Position numbers and translations under genes: made by a program
Assembly: GCF_000293865.2 (NCBI RefSeq)
Contig: NZ_ALKN02000003.1
Location: 203,571-267,570 of the forward strand
DNA length: 64,000 bases
Reading direction: 5' to 3'
DNA from: Limnohabitans sp. Rim28
Lineage (GTDB): Bacteria; Pseudomonadota; Gammaproteobacteria; Burkholderiales; Burkholderiaceae_C
Shown here: piece by piece, positions 42,155 through 51,305 of the stretch
How the letters are laid out: every line of letters starts with the position of its first letter
How positions within the stretch are numbered: the stretch's first letter is position 1
Notes under the pieces: model-generated
What the model saw: the letters and a program-made list of their open reading frames with translations, nothing else
Told to the model about the DNA's origin: nothing
Databases searched by the model: none

Positions 42155-42324
42155 ATATTTTAAGTGATCAGGGTTTACACTAGATACAATGCGCTGAAAT
42201 CCAACCACACTCAAGCTTGTGTTGAATGGGGTCATTTGGATGGCTTCATTTGCTTTCTTGCGACGAGCACTCCGACGTCCCGGAGCCTGCCGCTGGTGTA
42301 TCCCTCTGATGAACGGTGCTTGTC

Positions 42325-43128
42325 ATGGCGAAGTTCAATTTCGAAAACTCCCCATCCCCGCCCTTGGTGCAAGGGGTGATGCCCTTGCCTGAAGCCTTGC
42401 GGCAAGGCACGCCTGTGGGCCCCCGCTTGGTCGGCGGCACCTCATTTGCCGGCAAGTCGGCCATTGACCTGGCCCAAATCCAGATCTTGGCCCAGGCCTG
42501 TTTGCAGGGCCTGGATGCGGCAAGGCAGGTGGTGTTTGGTTGGCAGCGCCAAGGCCAGTCGCTGGAAGACATCTATATACAAGGCATCACACCGTGTGCC
42601 CGCCTCTTGGGGGACTGGTGGTGTTCGGACCGGTTGGATTTCGCCATGACGACCATTGCGTCGGCCCATCTCCAGCAGCTGCTGCATGATTTCAGCGCAG
42701 AGTTTCTCCAAGAGTCGCTTCAGCAGCGCAATGGCCTGAGTTTGCTTTTGTTGACCGAGCCAGGGGCTCAGCACAGCATGGGTTTGTTCATGCTCAGTGA
42801 GTTCTTCAAGCGCTCGGGTTGGGTGGTGACGGTGGCCGTGCCCCAAGACGTGGTGGATTTCAAAAAATTGTTTGTGTCCGATTGGTTCGATGCGGTGGGC
42901 ATTTCCATCAGCACAGATCGGCATTTGGGCACCCTGCAGACCTTGCTCCCACAACTGCGTGAGGCGTCAGACAACCTGAACTTGCAAGTCTTTGTGGGCG
43001 GGCCCATGGCTTTCACGGCGCCCGAGCTGCTCAAAGGGCTGCCGGCCCAACTGATCGCTGAAGATGCACCCGAGACCGTGGCCTGCGTCACGCGCGGCAT
43101 GCTTTTGTCAAGCGCAAGGGCCACATAA
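42325..43128 (+). CDS. ppaA: Cobalamin-binding (SCHIC) photosynthesis regulator PpaA/AerR
   Basis: 267 residues from ATG 42325. C-terminal B12-binding-like Rossmann domain from about residue 135: GAQHSMGLF with His about 150 (the DxHxxG motif with Asp replaced by Ala), ISIST, and FVGGPMAF. The N-terminal half is helical (IDLAQIQILAQACLQGLDAA). AerR of Rhodobacter binds light-sensitive cobalamin and alters CrtJ/PpsR activity; gene order ppaA-ppsR is the same here. The heme or cobalamin state cannot be read from sequence. Confidence 0.92.
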   Translation: MAKFNFENSPSPPLVQGVMPLPEALRQGTPVGPRLVGGTSFAGKSAIDLAQIQILAQACLQGLDAARQVVFGWQRQGQSLEDIYIQGITPCARLLGDWWCSDRLDFAMTTIASAHLQQLLHDFSAEFLQESLQQRNGLSLLLLTEPGAQHSMGLFMLSEFFKRSGWVVTVAVPQDVVDFKKLFVSDWFDAVGISISTDRHLGTLQTLLPQLREASDNLNLQVFVGGPMAFTAPELLKGLPAQLIAEDAPETVACVTRGMLLSSARAT

Positions 43129-43259
43129 AATGTCAATTCGGTCACTTTTTTTGCACTTAAATCACAAGTTTGCGGATTTGATAAGGCTGCACCGCCCTAT
43201 ACTGTGATGACAAATACAAGTGTCAACTTCCTGATGCTCAAACCCGTTTGGTTTACAAC

Positions 43260-44648
43260 ATGAAGCTTCCCTCTTTGGACCCGTCCACCTTCTCCCAATT
43301 GCTGGGCGTGGTGTCGGACGTCACCTTGGTCATGGACCCGCAAGGGGTGATCGAAGACGTTTCAACCGGTCGTGACACCTTGGCATCGTTGGGTTGCCAG
43401 ACTTGGATCGGTCGTCGCTGGATCGACACCGTCACCAGCGAGAGCCGCGCCAAAGTCCAAGAAATGCTGCTGTCGCAAGGCGTCCCAGAGGTCATGCGCT
43501 GGCGGCATGTCAACCACATGTCCCCCGTAGGCAATGAAGTGGCCCTGCAGTATGTGGTGCTGCCCCTGGGCGGCGGCAAGTTGTTGGCCATGGGCCGCGA
43601 CTTGGAAAGCCTGGCCGAGTTGCAGCGCCGACTGGTCGAGACCCAGCAGTCGATGGAGCGCGACTATTTGCGTCTGCGCCACATCGAAGCGCGCTACCGC
43701 GTGTTGTTCGACACTTCTTCTGAAGCTGTTTTGATGGTGGATGCCACCACCCAACGCGTGCTGGAAGCCAATGTGGGGGCGCAGGCTTTGCTCAAAGACG
43801 CGGGCAAACGATTGGTCGGTCGTGACGTGCGTGAATGTTTTGAGGGCGAGAGCCAGGGCGAAGTTCAGTCTTTGCTGCGCATGGCGCTGGCCACTGGCCG
43901 CATTGAGATGTGTGCGGCACGTGTGGCGGGATTGCCGTCGGCTTGGACGGTGTCCGCCACCGTGTTCCGCCAAGAAGGCGGGGCGCAGTTTTTGGTGCGT
44001 TTGGTCACACGTGAGACCACGGCCATGGCCCACCAAGACCCAGGTTCATCGGCAGCCTTGAGCGAGGCCATGGAACGTTTCCCAGATGGCTGGTTGCTGA
44101 CAGATACCACCGGCGTGATCAAAAGTGTCAACGAAGAAGGCATGGCTTTGCTGGGGCTGACCGCTTCGTCTCAGGTGGTGGGCCAAAATCTTGAGCGCTG
44201 GTTGTTGCGTGGAGCGGTCGATTGGGGTGTGCTCAACACCAGTTTGCGTCAGCAATTGCCTGTGCGCAATTTCGCCACCGAGGTGCGTACCCTCTCCGGC
44301 ATGACCCTGCCGGTCGAGGTGTCGGCCGTGTGTTTGGCTCGCCCAGAACCCATGTTTGCTTTCTTTGTGCGCGACATGGACCGTCGCTTGCAAGGCGGCG
44401 CATCGGTGTCGCAAAGCCAGGCCAACCCCTTTGCCGACTTGACCCAGCTGGTGGGGCGCCGCCCGATCAAAGACATTGTGGGCGAGACGGTCGACACCAT
44501 TGAGCGCATGTGCATCGAAGCGGCTTTGGAGTTGACCCACAACAACCGCGCATCGGCTGCGGAAATGCTGGGTTTGTCACGCCAAAGTCTTTACGTCAAG
44601 TTGCGCCGCTTCGGCATGGTGGCCGAAGCCGAAAGCGACAACCCCTGA
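43260..44648 (+). CDS. ppsR: Photosynthesis repressor PpsR/CrtJ
   Basis: 462 residues from ATG 43260. N-terminal domain, two or three PAS domains (for example about 145-260), and a FIS-type helix-turn-helix at the C-terminus (NNRASAAEMLGLSRQSLYVK). The two redox-related cysteines have counterparts: about Cys46 (LASLGCQTW) and Cys418 (IERMCIEAALEL), the latter just before the DNA-binding helix as in CrtJ. Expected targets are TGT-N12-ACA palindromes, present before bchF, bchG, bchI and ccmA. Confidence 0.95.
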   Translation: MKLPSLDPSTFSQLLGVVSDVTLVMDPQGVIEDVSTGRDTLASLGCQTWIGRRWIDTVTSESRAKVQEMLLSQGVPEVMRWRHVNHMSPVGNEVALQYVVLPLGGGKLLAMGRDLESLAELQRRLVETQQSMERDYLRLRHIEARYRVLFDTSSEAVLMVDATTQRVLEANVGAQALLKDAGKRLVGRDVRECFEGESQGEVQSLLRMALATGRIEMCAARVAGLPSAWTVSATVFRQEGGAQFLVRLVTRETTAMAHQDPGSSAALSEAMERFPDGWLLTDTTGVIKSVNEEGMALLGLTASSQVVGQNLERWLLRGAVDWGVLNTSLRQQLPVRNFATEVRTLSGMTLPVEVSAVCLARPEPMFAFFVRDMDRRLQGGASVSQSQANPFADLTQLVGRRPIKDIVGETVDTIERMCIEAALELTHNNRASAAEMLGLSRQSLYVKLRRFGMVAEAESDNP

Positions 44649-44652
44649 AGAC

Positions 44653-44693
44653 TGTCAATTAAAATTGACGATAAGTGTCAATCCCAGTTGACA
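44653..44693 (+). promoter_or_regulatory. Tandem PpsR-type sites in front of bchG
   Basis: Two palindromes 23 bp apart: TGTCAATTAAAATTGACG (44653-44670, one mismatch) and TGTCAATCCCAGTTGACA (44676-44693, perfect TGT-N12-ACA). Paired spacing is typical for cooperative PpsR binding. TTGACA at 44688-44693 can act as -35 with CACAAT at 44710-44715 as -10 (16-bp spacing); transcription would then start near the bchG ATG at 44722. Confidence 0.85.
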
Positions 44694-44721
44694 TTTAAAA
44701 AACTCTCTTCACAATCGGGGC

Positions 44722-45705
44722 ATGGACACCCCGCCACTGGCCCACACGCCCCCATCCCAGGCTTCTCTTGCAAGCGCAGTGCATGCCGCACGGGTAACGC
44801 CGCTCAGCCGGCCGGCTTGGCGCACAGTGGCCGAATTGCTCAAACCCATCACCTGGTTCCCGCCTATGTGGGCGTTTGCCTGCGGTGTGGTGGCCTCGGG
44901 CCAAGACATCGGCGCCAACTGGGCTTTGCTGCTTTTGGGTCTGGTGCTCACCGGTCCACTCGTCTGCGCCAGCAGCCAGGCGGTGAACGACTGGTTTGAC
45001 CGGCATGTGGACGCCATCAACGAACCCAACCGCCCTATCCCCTCTGGCCGTATGCCAGGACGCTGGGGTTTGGGCATTGCCATTGCCTGGACCGTGCTGT
45101 CCCTGGCTTGGGCCACGCTCATGGGGCCTTGGGGCTTTGCGGCCTGCGCCTTGGCCATCGCGTTGTCTTGGGCTTACAGCGCGCCGCCGGTGCGCCTGAA
45201 AAACAACGGTTGGTGGGGCAACTCGGCCTGTGCGCTCAGCTACGAAGGTTTGGCTTGGCTGACCGGTGCAGCGGTCATGTTGGGTGGGGCTTGGCCCGGT
45301 CCGCATTCGGTGGCGCTGGCCTTGCTCTACAGCGTGGGTGCGCACGGCATCATGACGCTCAACGATTTCAAGGCCATTGAGGGCGACCGCCGCATGGGCG
45401 TGGCCTCGCTGCCGGTGCAGCTGGGTGCGCACGGCGCCGCGCGCATGGCCTGCGTCTTCATGCTGGTGCCGCAGGTGGTGGTGGCTTTGTTGTTGGCCCA
45501 CTGGCAGTTGCCATGGCACGCAGCGGCCGTCTTGGCCTTGGCCATGACGCAAGTCCCATTGATGCTGAAATTTCTTCGCCAGCCGGTGGCGCGTGCACTG
45601 CATGTGTCGGCCTTTGGCGTGCCCCTGTTTGTCAGCGGCATGATGGTCAGTGCATGGGGTTTGCGACAGCTTGGCCTTGTGCAAACAGCGGCAGGTGTTG
45701 CATGA
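44722..45705 (+). CDS. bchG: Bacteriochlorophyll synthase BchG
   Basis: 327 residues, about eight to nine membrane helices, UbiA prenyltransferase family. Asp-rich motif NDWFDRHVDAINEPNRPIP (substrate diphosphate site) and DFKAIEGDRRMGVASLPV. Esterifies bacteriochlorophyllide a with geranylgeranyl or phytyl diphosphate. No clear ribosome site before ATG 44722; see the site at 44653-44693. Stop overlaps the next gene (ATGA at 45702-45705). Confidence 0.96.
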   Translation: MDTPPLAHTPPSQASLASAVHAARVTPLSRPAWRTVAELLKPITWFPPMWAFACGVVASGQDIGANWALLLLGLVLTGPLVCASSQAVNDWFDRHVDAINEPNRPIPSGRMPGRWGLGIAIAWTVLSLAWATLMGPWGFAACALAIALSWAYSAPPVRLKNNGWWGNSACALSYEGLAWLTGAAVMLGGAWPGPHSVALALLYSVGAHGIMTLNDFKAIEGDRRMGVASLPVQLGAHGAARMACVFMLVPQVVVALLLAHWQLPWHAAAVLALAMTQVPLMLKFLRQPVARALHVSAFGVPLFVSGMMVSAWGLRQLGLVQTAAGVA

Positions 45706-47075
45706 GTACCGCCTTGAACGCATCCATGTTTGGTTGGTTTCAAATCATCCGCTTGGGCCTGATTCAGGCTTGTTTGGGCGCAGTGGTGGTGGTGACCACG
45801 TCCACGCTCAACCGGATCATGGTGGTCGAGTTGGCGCTGCCCGCTTTGTTGCCAGGCTTTTTGGTGGCTTGGCATTACGCTGTGCAAATGGTGCGCCCGC
45901 GCATGGGCTTTGGCGCAGACAAAGGCCGGCGCAGCACGCCCTGGATGATGGGCGGCATGCTGGTGCTGGGTCTGGGCGGCGTGATGGCCGCGTGGGCCAC
46001 GGTGTGGATGGCCGAAGAACCCTTTTACGGCGCCCTGCTGGCTTGGTTCTCGTTCAGCCTGATTGGCTTGGGCGTGAGCGCTTGCGGCACATCCCTTCTG
46101 ACTTTGATGGCCAAGCGCGTGCCCGAAGAGCGGCGTGCACCTGCTGCCACCACGGTCTGGTTGATGATGATTGTGGGTTTTGCAGTCACCGCCGGCGTGG
46201 TGGGGAAACTGATTGACCCCTACAGCCCGCAGATTTTGCTGAAGGTGTCGGCGGGTTTGAGTGGGGTGACGGCTTTGATCACCGCCTTGTGTTTGTGGGG
46301 CTTGGAAAAGCCGATGGACGCTGCTGCTGAGCCGTTGACATCTGACAGCTTGGCCAAAGCACGCTTGCAAAAACAAAATTTCAAAGAAGCCTTCAAAGAA
46401 GTTTGGTCTGAGCCTGCGGCGCGCACTTTCACGGTGTTCGTGTTCATGTCCATGCTGGCCTACAGCGCGCAAGACTTGATTTTGGAGCCCTTTGCAGGTG
46501 CTGTCCACGGTTTCACACCGGGGCAGACCACGCAGCTTTCGGGCTGGCACCACATGGGTGTGCTGGTGGGCATGTTGGCGGTGGCTGGGGCCGGTTCGCG
46601 CCTGGTGGCTGGGCGCTTGGGCTCGGTGCAGGCCTGGATGGTCGGGGGCTGTTTGTTTTCGGCCTTGGCCACGTTCGGTTTGGTCAGCTCAGCTTTGTCT
46701 GCTGAATGGCCTCTGAAGGCCAATGTGGTGTTTTTGGGTGTGGCCAACGGTGCGTTTTCGATCGCAGCCATTGCCACCATGATGCGCTTGGCGGGTGAGG
46801 GCGGCGCAGGCCGCGAGGGCACACGCATGGGTTTGTGGGGCGCGGCGCAAGCGGCGGCCTTTGGCTTGGGTGGTTTGCTGGGCACTGCCGCCAGCGATCT
46901 GGCCCATGCCTTGTTGGGTGAACAACGCACGGCCTATGCGGCTGTGTTTGGCATGCAAGCGTTGATGTTTGCGGTATCGGCGGCGGTGGCAGTACGCCTT
47001 CGCGCGGGTCCAGTGCAACGCCAGTCCTTGCGTTTTGATGGTCCCGTATTACTCAAAGGTGGGTCAAGCTCATGA
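45702..47075 (+). CDS. BCH-family transporter between bchG and bchP
   Basis: 457 residues from ATG 45702. Third PucC/LhaA paralogue in the window (TSTLNRIMVVELALPALLPG; MVRPRMGFGADKGRR). About twelve membrane helices. The gene at this place is called bch2 or orf428 in other purple bacteria and is linked to pigment handling. ATGA junctions with both bchG and bchP imply a coupled unit. Confidence 0.92.
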   Translation: MSTALNASMFGWFQIIRLGLIQACLGAVVVVTTSTLNRIMVVELALPALLPGFLVAWHYAVQMVRPRMGFGADKGRRSTPWMMGGMLVLGLGGVMAAWATVWMAEEPFYGALLAWFSFSLIGLGVSACGTSLLTLMAKRVPEERRAPAATTVWLMMIVGFAVTAGVVGKLIDPYSPQILLKVSAGLSGVTALITALCLWGLEKPMDAAAEPLTSDSLAKARLQKQNFKEAFKEVWSEPAARTFTVFVFMSMLAYSAQDLILEPFAGAVHGFTPGQTTQLSGWHHMGVLVGMLAVAGAGSRLVAGRLGSVQAWMVGGCLFSALATFGLVSSALSAEWPLKANVVFLGVANGAFSIAAIATMMRLAGEGGAGREGTRMGLWGAAQAAAFGLGGLLGTAASDLAHALLGEQRTAYAAVFGMQALMFAVSAAVAVRLRAGPVQRQSLRFDGPVLLKGGSSS

Positions 47076-48280
47076 ACCAAACCGATTACGACTTTGTGGT
47101 GGTGGGTGGAGGGCCTTCGGGCGCCACCGCGGCGCACGATCTGGTGCGCGAAGGCTGGCGCGTGTTGCTCTTGGACCGACAGGGCCGCACCAAGCCTTGT
47201 GGCGGTGCGATTCCACCACGACTCATCAAAGACTTCGATATTCCTGACCATCTGCTGGTGGCCAAGGTGCGTTGCGCCCGCATGATTTCGCCAGCCGACA
47301 ACCAAGTCGACATCCCGATCGACAACGGCTATGTGGGCATGGTGGACCGCGACGAGTTCGATGAGTATTTGCGCGAGCGCGCAGCCCAATCGGGCGCCGT
47401 GCGTCGCCAGGCCATTTTTGACAAATTGGAACACGATGGCAGTGGGCAGTTGTGGGTGCACTTCACCCCGGTCACGTCCAAAGAGCATTCGGCAACCGAT
47501 CATGCCCAGCCCATCAAGGTGTCGACCCGCATGGTCGTGGGGGCCGATGGCGCACGTTCTGAAGTGGCGCGCCAAGCCATTCCCAATGCGCACAAAACCA
47601 AGTATGTGTTCGCATACCACGAGATCATTGAGTCGCCTGTGGGCCAGCCCGGTTACGACGCGGCACGCTGCGACGTGTATTACCAAGGCGAAGTCTCACC
47701 CGACTTTTATGGCTGGGTGTTTCCGCACGGCAAGACCATGAGCGTGGGCATGGGCAGCGCCGACAAGGGCTACTCCTTGCGCAGTGCCACGGCGCGCTTG
47801 CGCGAGATTGCGGGTCTGACCCATGCCCCTACTTTGCGCCGCGAAGGCGCGCCCATTCCGCTCAAGCCGCTGCCCCAATGGGACAACGGCCGAGACGTGG
47901 TGGTGATTGGTGATGCTGCAGGCGTGGTGGCCCCGTCCTCTGGCGAAGGGATTTACTACGCGATGGATTGCGCGCGGCGTGTGTCGCAAGCCGCACACCA
48001 GGCCCTCAAAACCGGCAACAGCGCTTGCCTGAAGCAAGGCCGCAAGAGCTTCATGAAGCAGCATGGCCGGGTGTTCTGGATCTTGGGCGTGATGCAGTAC
48101 TTCTGGTACCAAAACGACAAACGCCGCGAAAAGTTCGTCAAGATCTGCGAAGACCGCGACGTGCAGCGCCTGACCTTTGAGTCCTACATGAACAAGGAGT
48201 TGGCACGCAAGGACCCGATGGCCCACGTGCGCATCTTCTTGAAGGACATGGCCCATTTGCTGGGTTTGGCACGCACATGA
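47072..48280 (+). CDS. bchP: Geranylgeranyl reductase BchP
   Basis: 402 residues. FAD-binding N-terminus YDFVVVGGGPSGATAAHDL and the CGGAIPPRLIKDF motif, then GDAAGVVAPSSGEGIYYAMD. Reduces the geranylgeranyl tail of bacteriochlorophyll (or its diphosphate) to phytyl. The final roughly 40 residues (ELARKDPMAHVRIFLKDMAH) match the BchP tail. Confidence 0.96.
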   Translation: MNQTDYDFVVVGGGPSGATAAHDLVREGWRVLLLDRQGRTKPCGGAIPPRLIKDFDIPDHLLVAKVRCARMISPADNQVDIPIDNGYVGMVDRDEFDEYLRERAAQSGAVRRQAIFDKLEHDGSGQLWVHFTPVTSKEHSATDHAQPIKVSTRMVVGADGARSEVARQAIPNAHKTKYVFAYHEIIESPVGQPGYDAARCDVYYQGEVSPDFYGWVFPHGKTMSVGMGSADKGYSLRSATARLREIAGLTHAPTLRREGAPIPLKPLPQWDNGRDVVVIGDAAGVVAPSSGEGIYYAMDCARRVSQAAHQALKTGNSACLKQGRKSFMKQHGRVFWILGVMQYFWYQNDKRREKFVKICEDRDVQRLTFESYMNKELARKDPMAHVRIFLKDMAHLLGLART

Positions 48281-48287
48281 GGCTTGA

Positions 48288-48827
48288 GTGAGCCAGCACC
48301 CCGAACACGGCTTGCTGATGCACACCTTGGGGCGCAAACCCCAAGCGTCTGTGCGCACCCTGCTCCTGGCCTTTGTGCTCAGCTTCGCCACAGCGGGCAT
48401 TGGCGCGGCCCTGAGCGAGTTGGGGCCGTGGTACTTTGCGCTCAAGCACCCGCCCTGGAAGCCGCCTGACGCTGCCTTTGGCGTGATCTGGAGCACCATT
48501 TTTACTTTATGCGCCATCAGTGGCTGGTTGGCTTGGCAGGCGGCCGACACGCTGGCCTTGCGCCGCCGTGTGTTGTATTTGTTTGGGGTGAACGCGGTGC
48601 TCAACATCGTGTGGAGTGCGCTGTACTTCAAACTGCAGCGGCCGGATTGGGCGCTCTTTGAGGTGGTGTTTTTGTGGCTCTCGATCCTGGCCCTGGTCAT
48701 GGGCCTGTGGCGGCTGTCACGCTGGGCCAGTTTGTTGCTCGTCACGTATTGGATTTGGGTCAGCATTGCGGCGGTGCTCAATGTGCAAACCGTGATGCTG
48801 AATGGCCCTTTTGGCCCTGAGTCCTGA
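48288..48827 (+). CDS. tspO: TspO/MBR family membrane protein
   Basis: 179 residues from GTG 48288; an in-frame ATG at 48318 would give 169. Five membrane helices with the family motifs WYFALKHPPWKPPDAAFGVIW and NAVLNIVWSALYF (split here only for length). Binds porphyrins and related ligands; in Rhodobacter TspO lowers photosynthesis gene expression in response to oxygen. It is 7 bp after bchP and likely co-transcribed. Confidence 0.93.
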   Translation: MSQHPEHGLLMHTLGRKPQASVRTLLLAFVLSFATAGIGAALSELGPWYFALKHPPWKPPDAAFGVIWSTIFTLCAISGWLAWQAADTLALRRRVLYLFGVNAVLNIVWSALYFKLQRPDWALFEVVFLWLSILALVMGLWRLSRWASLLLVTYWIWVSIAAVLNVQTVMLNGPFGPES

Positions 48828-48860
48828 CGTGATCTTTTTGCAGCGCGTGGCCCGCGCCCC

Positions 48861-49775
48861 ATGAAAAGGCTTGCCAGCGTGTTGGTCCTGACGGCCTTGA
48901 CCGCCTTGTCTTTGTGGCTTTGGACGCCCGACGTGCCGCGCTCGACCTTGGAGGCGCGGTATTTGGCGGCCGCTGCCGACCTGCGCAGCGTGGGCCCGTG
49001 GCAACTGCATGTCCGTCAAAGTGGCCCGGCCGACGCCCCCGCGGTGGTGTTGTTGCATGGCTTTGGTTCGAGCCTTCACACTTGGGATGCATGGGCCCAG
49101 GGTTTGTCTGCCACCCACCGAGTGGTGCGCATTGATTTGCCCGGCAGCGGTTTGAGCCCACCCGATCCCGCTCACGATTACCGGGACGCGCGCAGCCTAG
49201 AGATGCTGATCGCCTTGATGGAGAGTTTGGGCTTGCAGCGCGCCAGCTGGGTGGGCCATTCGATGGGTGGACGCATCGCTTGGACTTTGGCTGCCCGTTA
49301 CCCAGACCGCGTGGACAAGCTGGTGCTGGTGGCGCCCGATGGCTTTGCCAGTTTTGGTTTTGAGTACGGCAAGCCCATGGATGTCCCTGCCTCATTGGGC
49401 CTGATGCGCCATGTCTTGCCCAAGCCTTTGCTGCGCATGAATTTGCAATCGGCCTATGCCCGGCCAGACAGCCTGAGCGACGCGGTGACCACCCGGTACC
49501 ATGATTTGATTTTGGCGCCCGGAGCGCGGCAAGCCATGTTGGACCGTTTGAAGCAGACGGTGTTGCAAGAGCCTGTGCCGCTGTTGCGCCAAATCAAGGC
49601 CCCGACGCTGCTGGTGTGGGGCGATGCCGACGCCATGATTCCCTTGAGCAATGCCCAAGATTATTTGCAAGCGATTCAGGGCAGCCGTTTGGTGTCTTGG
49701 CCCCAAGTGGGGCACTTGCCACAAGAAGAAGCGGCCGAGGCGTCGCAACAAGCGGTGGTCGAATTTTTGCGTTGA
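48861..49775 (+). CDS. Alpha/beta-fold hydrolase with N-terminal membrane anchor
   Basis: 304 residues. N-terminal hydrophobic helix (about 4-21) followed by an alpha/beta hydrolase: HGFGSS oxyanion loop, nucleophile elbow VGHSMGGRIAW (Ser about 131), Asp in VWGDADAMIP and His in VGHLPQEEAAE. 33 bp after tspO, last gene of the bchG unit. It is not BchO, which is found at 51306-52202. Substrate unknown; an esterase for a pigment, lipid or carotenoid intermediate is a guess. Confidence 0.85.
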   Translation: MKRLASVLVLTALTALSLWLWTPDVPRSTLEARYLAAAADLRSVGPWQLHVRQSGPADAPAVVLLHGFGSSLHTWDAWAQGLSATHRVVRIDLPGSGLSPPDPAHDYRDARSLEMLIALMESLGLQRASWVGHSMGGRIAWTLAARYPDRVDKLVLVAPDGFASFGFEYGKPMDVPASLGLMRHVLPKPLLRMNLQSAYARPDSLSDAVTTRYHDLILAPGARQAMLDRLKQTVLQEPVPLLRQIKAPTLLVWGDADAMIPLSNAQDYLQAIQGSRLVSWPQVGHLPQEEAAEASQQAVVEFLR

Positions 49776-49781
49776 GGCGCT

Positions 49782-51260
49782 TCAGGTGATGCGGATGCCG
49801 ACTTGCAAGATGTGGTTGCCTTCGGTGGCACGCACACTGACCTCGGCTTTGCCCAAGTGCGCCGTGTCGCCTTCAACAGGTGGTCGGTGCAAACTGTCAG
49901 CCAACCATTGGCCAATGGTTTTGTCGGACTCGCAAGGCAGTTCCAGCCCATAAAACAGGCACAGGTCACCCATGGAAGTGCTGGCGGCCAGCACAAAATC
50001 ACCGAAGACCAAGCGGGCGTGTTCGGTGTCGTCCAGGTCGGGCAAGACCACGTTCAGGCGCCGTGCGCTCCAGGCGATGGTGGAGCCTTGCAGCACCAAG
50101 GAGGTCAGCACCACGATGAAGGCCACATTGAAGTAGATGCTGGCCCCCTCCACCCCGGCCATGACCGGGAACACCGCCAACACAATCGGCACGGCACCGC
50201 GCAGGCCCACCCAAGACACAAAGGCGATTTCGCGTCCGGAAAAGTGCAGCGGTTTCAGGCACAACCATACCGACACAGGCCGGGCGACGAACATCAGCAC
50301 CAGCGACACCCCAATGGCCGGCCACAGCGACTTCATCATTTCGGTGGGCGTCACCAGCAAGCCCAGCAACAAGAACATGCCGGCCTGCGACAGCCATGCG
50401 TAGCCGTCCATGGCCGACAAGGACGCACGCACCTGCCTGCGGGCCCGGTTGCCAATGACCACCCCCATCAGGTAAACCGCCAAAAAGCCAGACCCGCCCA
50501 ACCAAGTGGTCAAAGCGAACACGGTGAGCCCGCCCGAGACCACCAACAGCGCGCGAACCCCACCGCCGCCGTCCTCGCCTCGTCCCAAGCGTTTGACCAA
50601 TTCCGCCATGGCCCAGCCGCAGCCCAAACCCAAGACACCGCCCCAGCCCAGGTGTTCCAGTAAAGACAGCAAGATTTCGGGGGCGCTCATGGGCAACCCC
50701 TCTGCGTTGGCCATGGACAGCGCGATGGCGATGAAGGTCAGCGTCAGGTACACCGCCATCGGGTCGTTCAAGCCCGACTCGATCTCCAAGGTGGCAGAGA
50801 CCCGTTCATTGAGGTGCACCCCAGAGGACTTGAGCAAGGAAAAAACGGCGGCCGCGTCGGTGGAGCCGACGATGGCCCCGACCAAAAGGGCCAGTGGCCA
50901 AGACAAATCCAGCAAGCAATACGCTGCAGCGCCCGTGATGCCGGTGCACAGCACCACACCCAGTGTGGCCAACAGCAGCGAGGGCTTCAGACCCGTGCGG
51001 AAAGTGCGCATCTGGGTGCGCAAGCCACCGTCCAGCAAAATCACGGCCAAGGCCACGTTGCCCACCCAAAAGCTCAAACGGAAATCGTCAAAAACCAGCC
51101 CACCTGGACCATCTACGCCGGCCAGGATGCCCACCACCAAAAAAATCAGCAGGAATGAAAAACCGATGCGCGCAGAAAATACCCCCGCCAAGACACTGAT
51201 GAACACCAGTGCAGCGCCTGCCAGCAAGGGCAATGAGAGGAAATCAAGCGACAAAACCAT
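49782..51260 (-). CDS. Potassium/proton antiporter, CvrA/NhaP2 type
   Basis: 492 residues from ATG 51260 (TTG/GTG-type extensions possible). CPA1-family antiporter with about twelve helices; GAIVGSTDAAAVFSLLKSSG and ATLEIESGLNDPMAVYL contain the ion-site Asp residues. A C-terminal cytoplasmic domain of about 100 residues resembles the TrkA-C/CorC-type tail of NhaP2. Convergent with the hydrolase gene, 46 bp after bchO on the same strand. Its link to photosynthesis is unclear; ion balance across an energised membrane is one possibility. Confidence 0.9.
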   Translation of the reverse strand: MVLSLDFLSLPLLAGAALVFISVLAGVFSARIGFSFLLIFLVVGILAGVDGPGGLVFDDFRLSFWVGNVALAVILLDGGLRTQMRTFRTGLKPSLLLATLGVVLCTGITGAAAYCLLDLSWPLALLVGAIVGSTDAAAVFSLLKSSGVHLNERVSATLEIESGLNDPMAVYLTLTFIAIALSMANAEGLPMSAPEILLSLLEHLGWGGVLGLGCGWAMAELVKRLGRGEDGGGGVRALLVVSGGLTVFALTTWLGGSGFLAVYLMGVVIGNRARRQVRASLSAMDGYAWLSQAGMFLLLGLLVTPTEMMKSLWPAIGVSLVLMFVARPVSVWLCLKPLHFSGREIAFVSWVGLRGAVPIVLAVFPVMAGVEGASIYFNVAFIVVLTSLVLQGSTIAWSARRLNVVLPDLDDTEHARLVFGDFVLAASTSMGDLCLFYGLELPCESDKTIGQWLADSLHRPPVEGDTAHLGKAEVSVRATEGNHILQVGIRIT

Positions 51261-51305
51261 GGGGTGAACGTACCACAAGACGGGCGTCCGTCAGAGGCCG
51301 TGGTT

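Noticed and set aside
43206..43221. TGT-N10-ACA upstream of ppsR as a PpsR autoregulation site
   Set aside because: Spacing is 10 rather than 12 and the arms are not palindromic beyond TGT/ACA.
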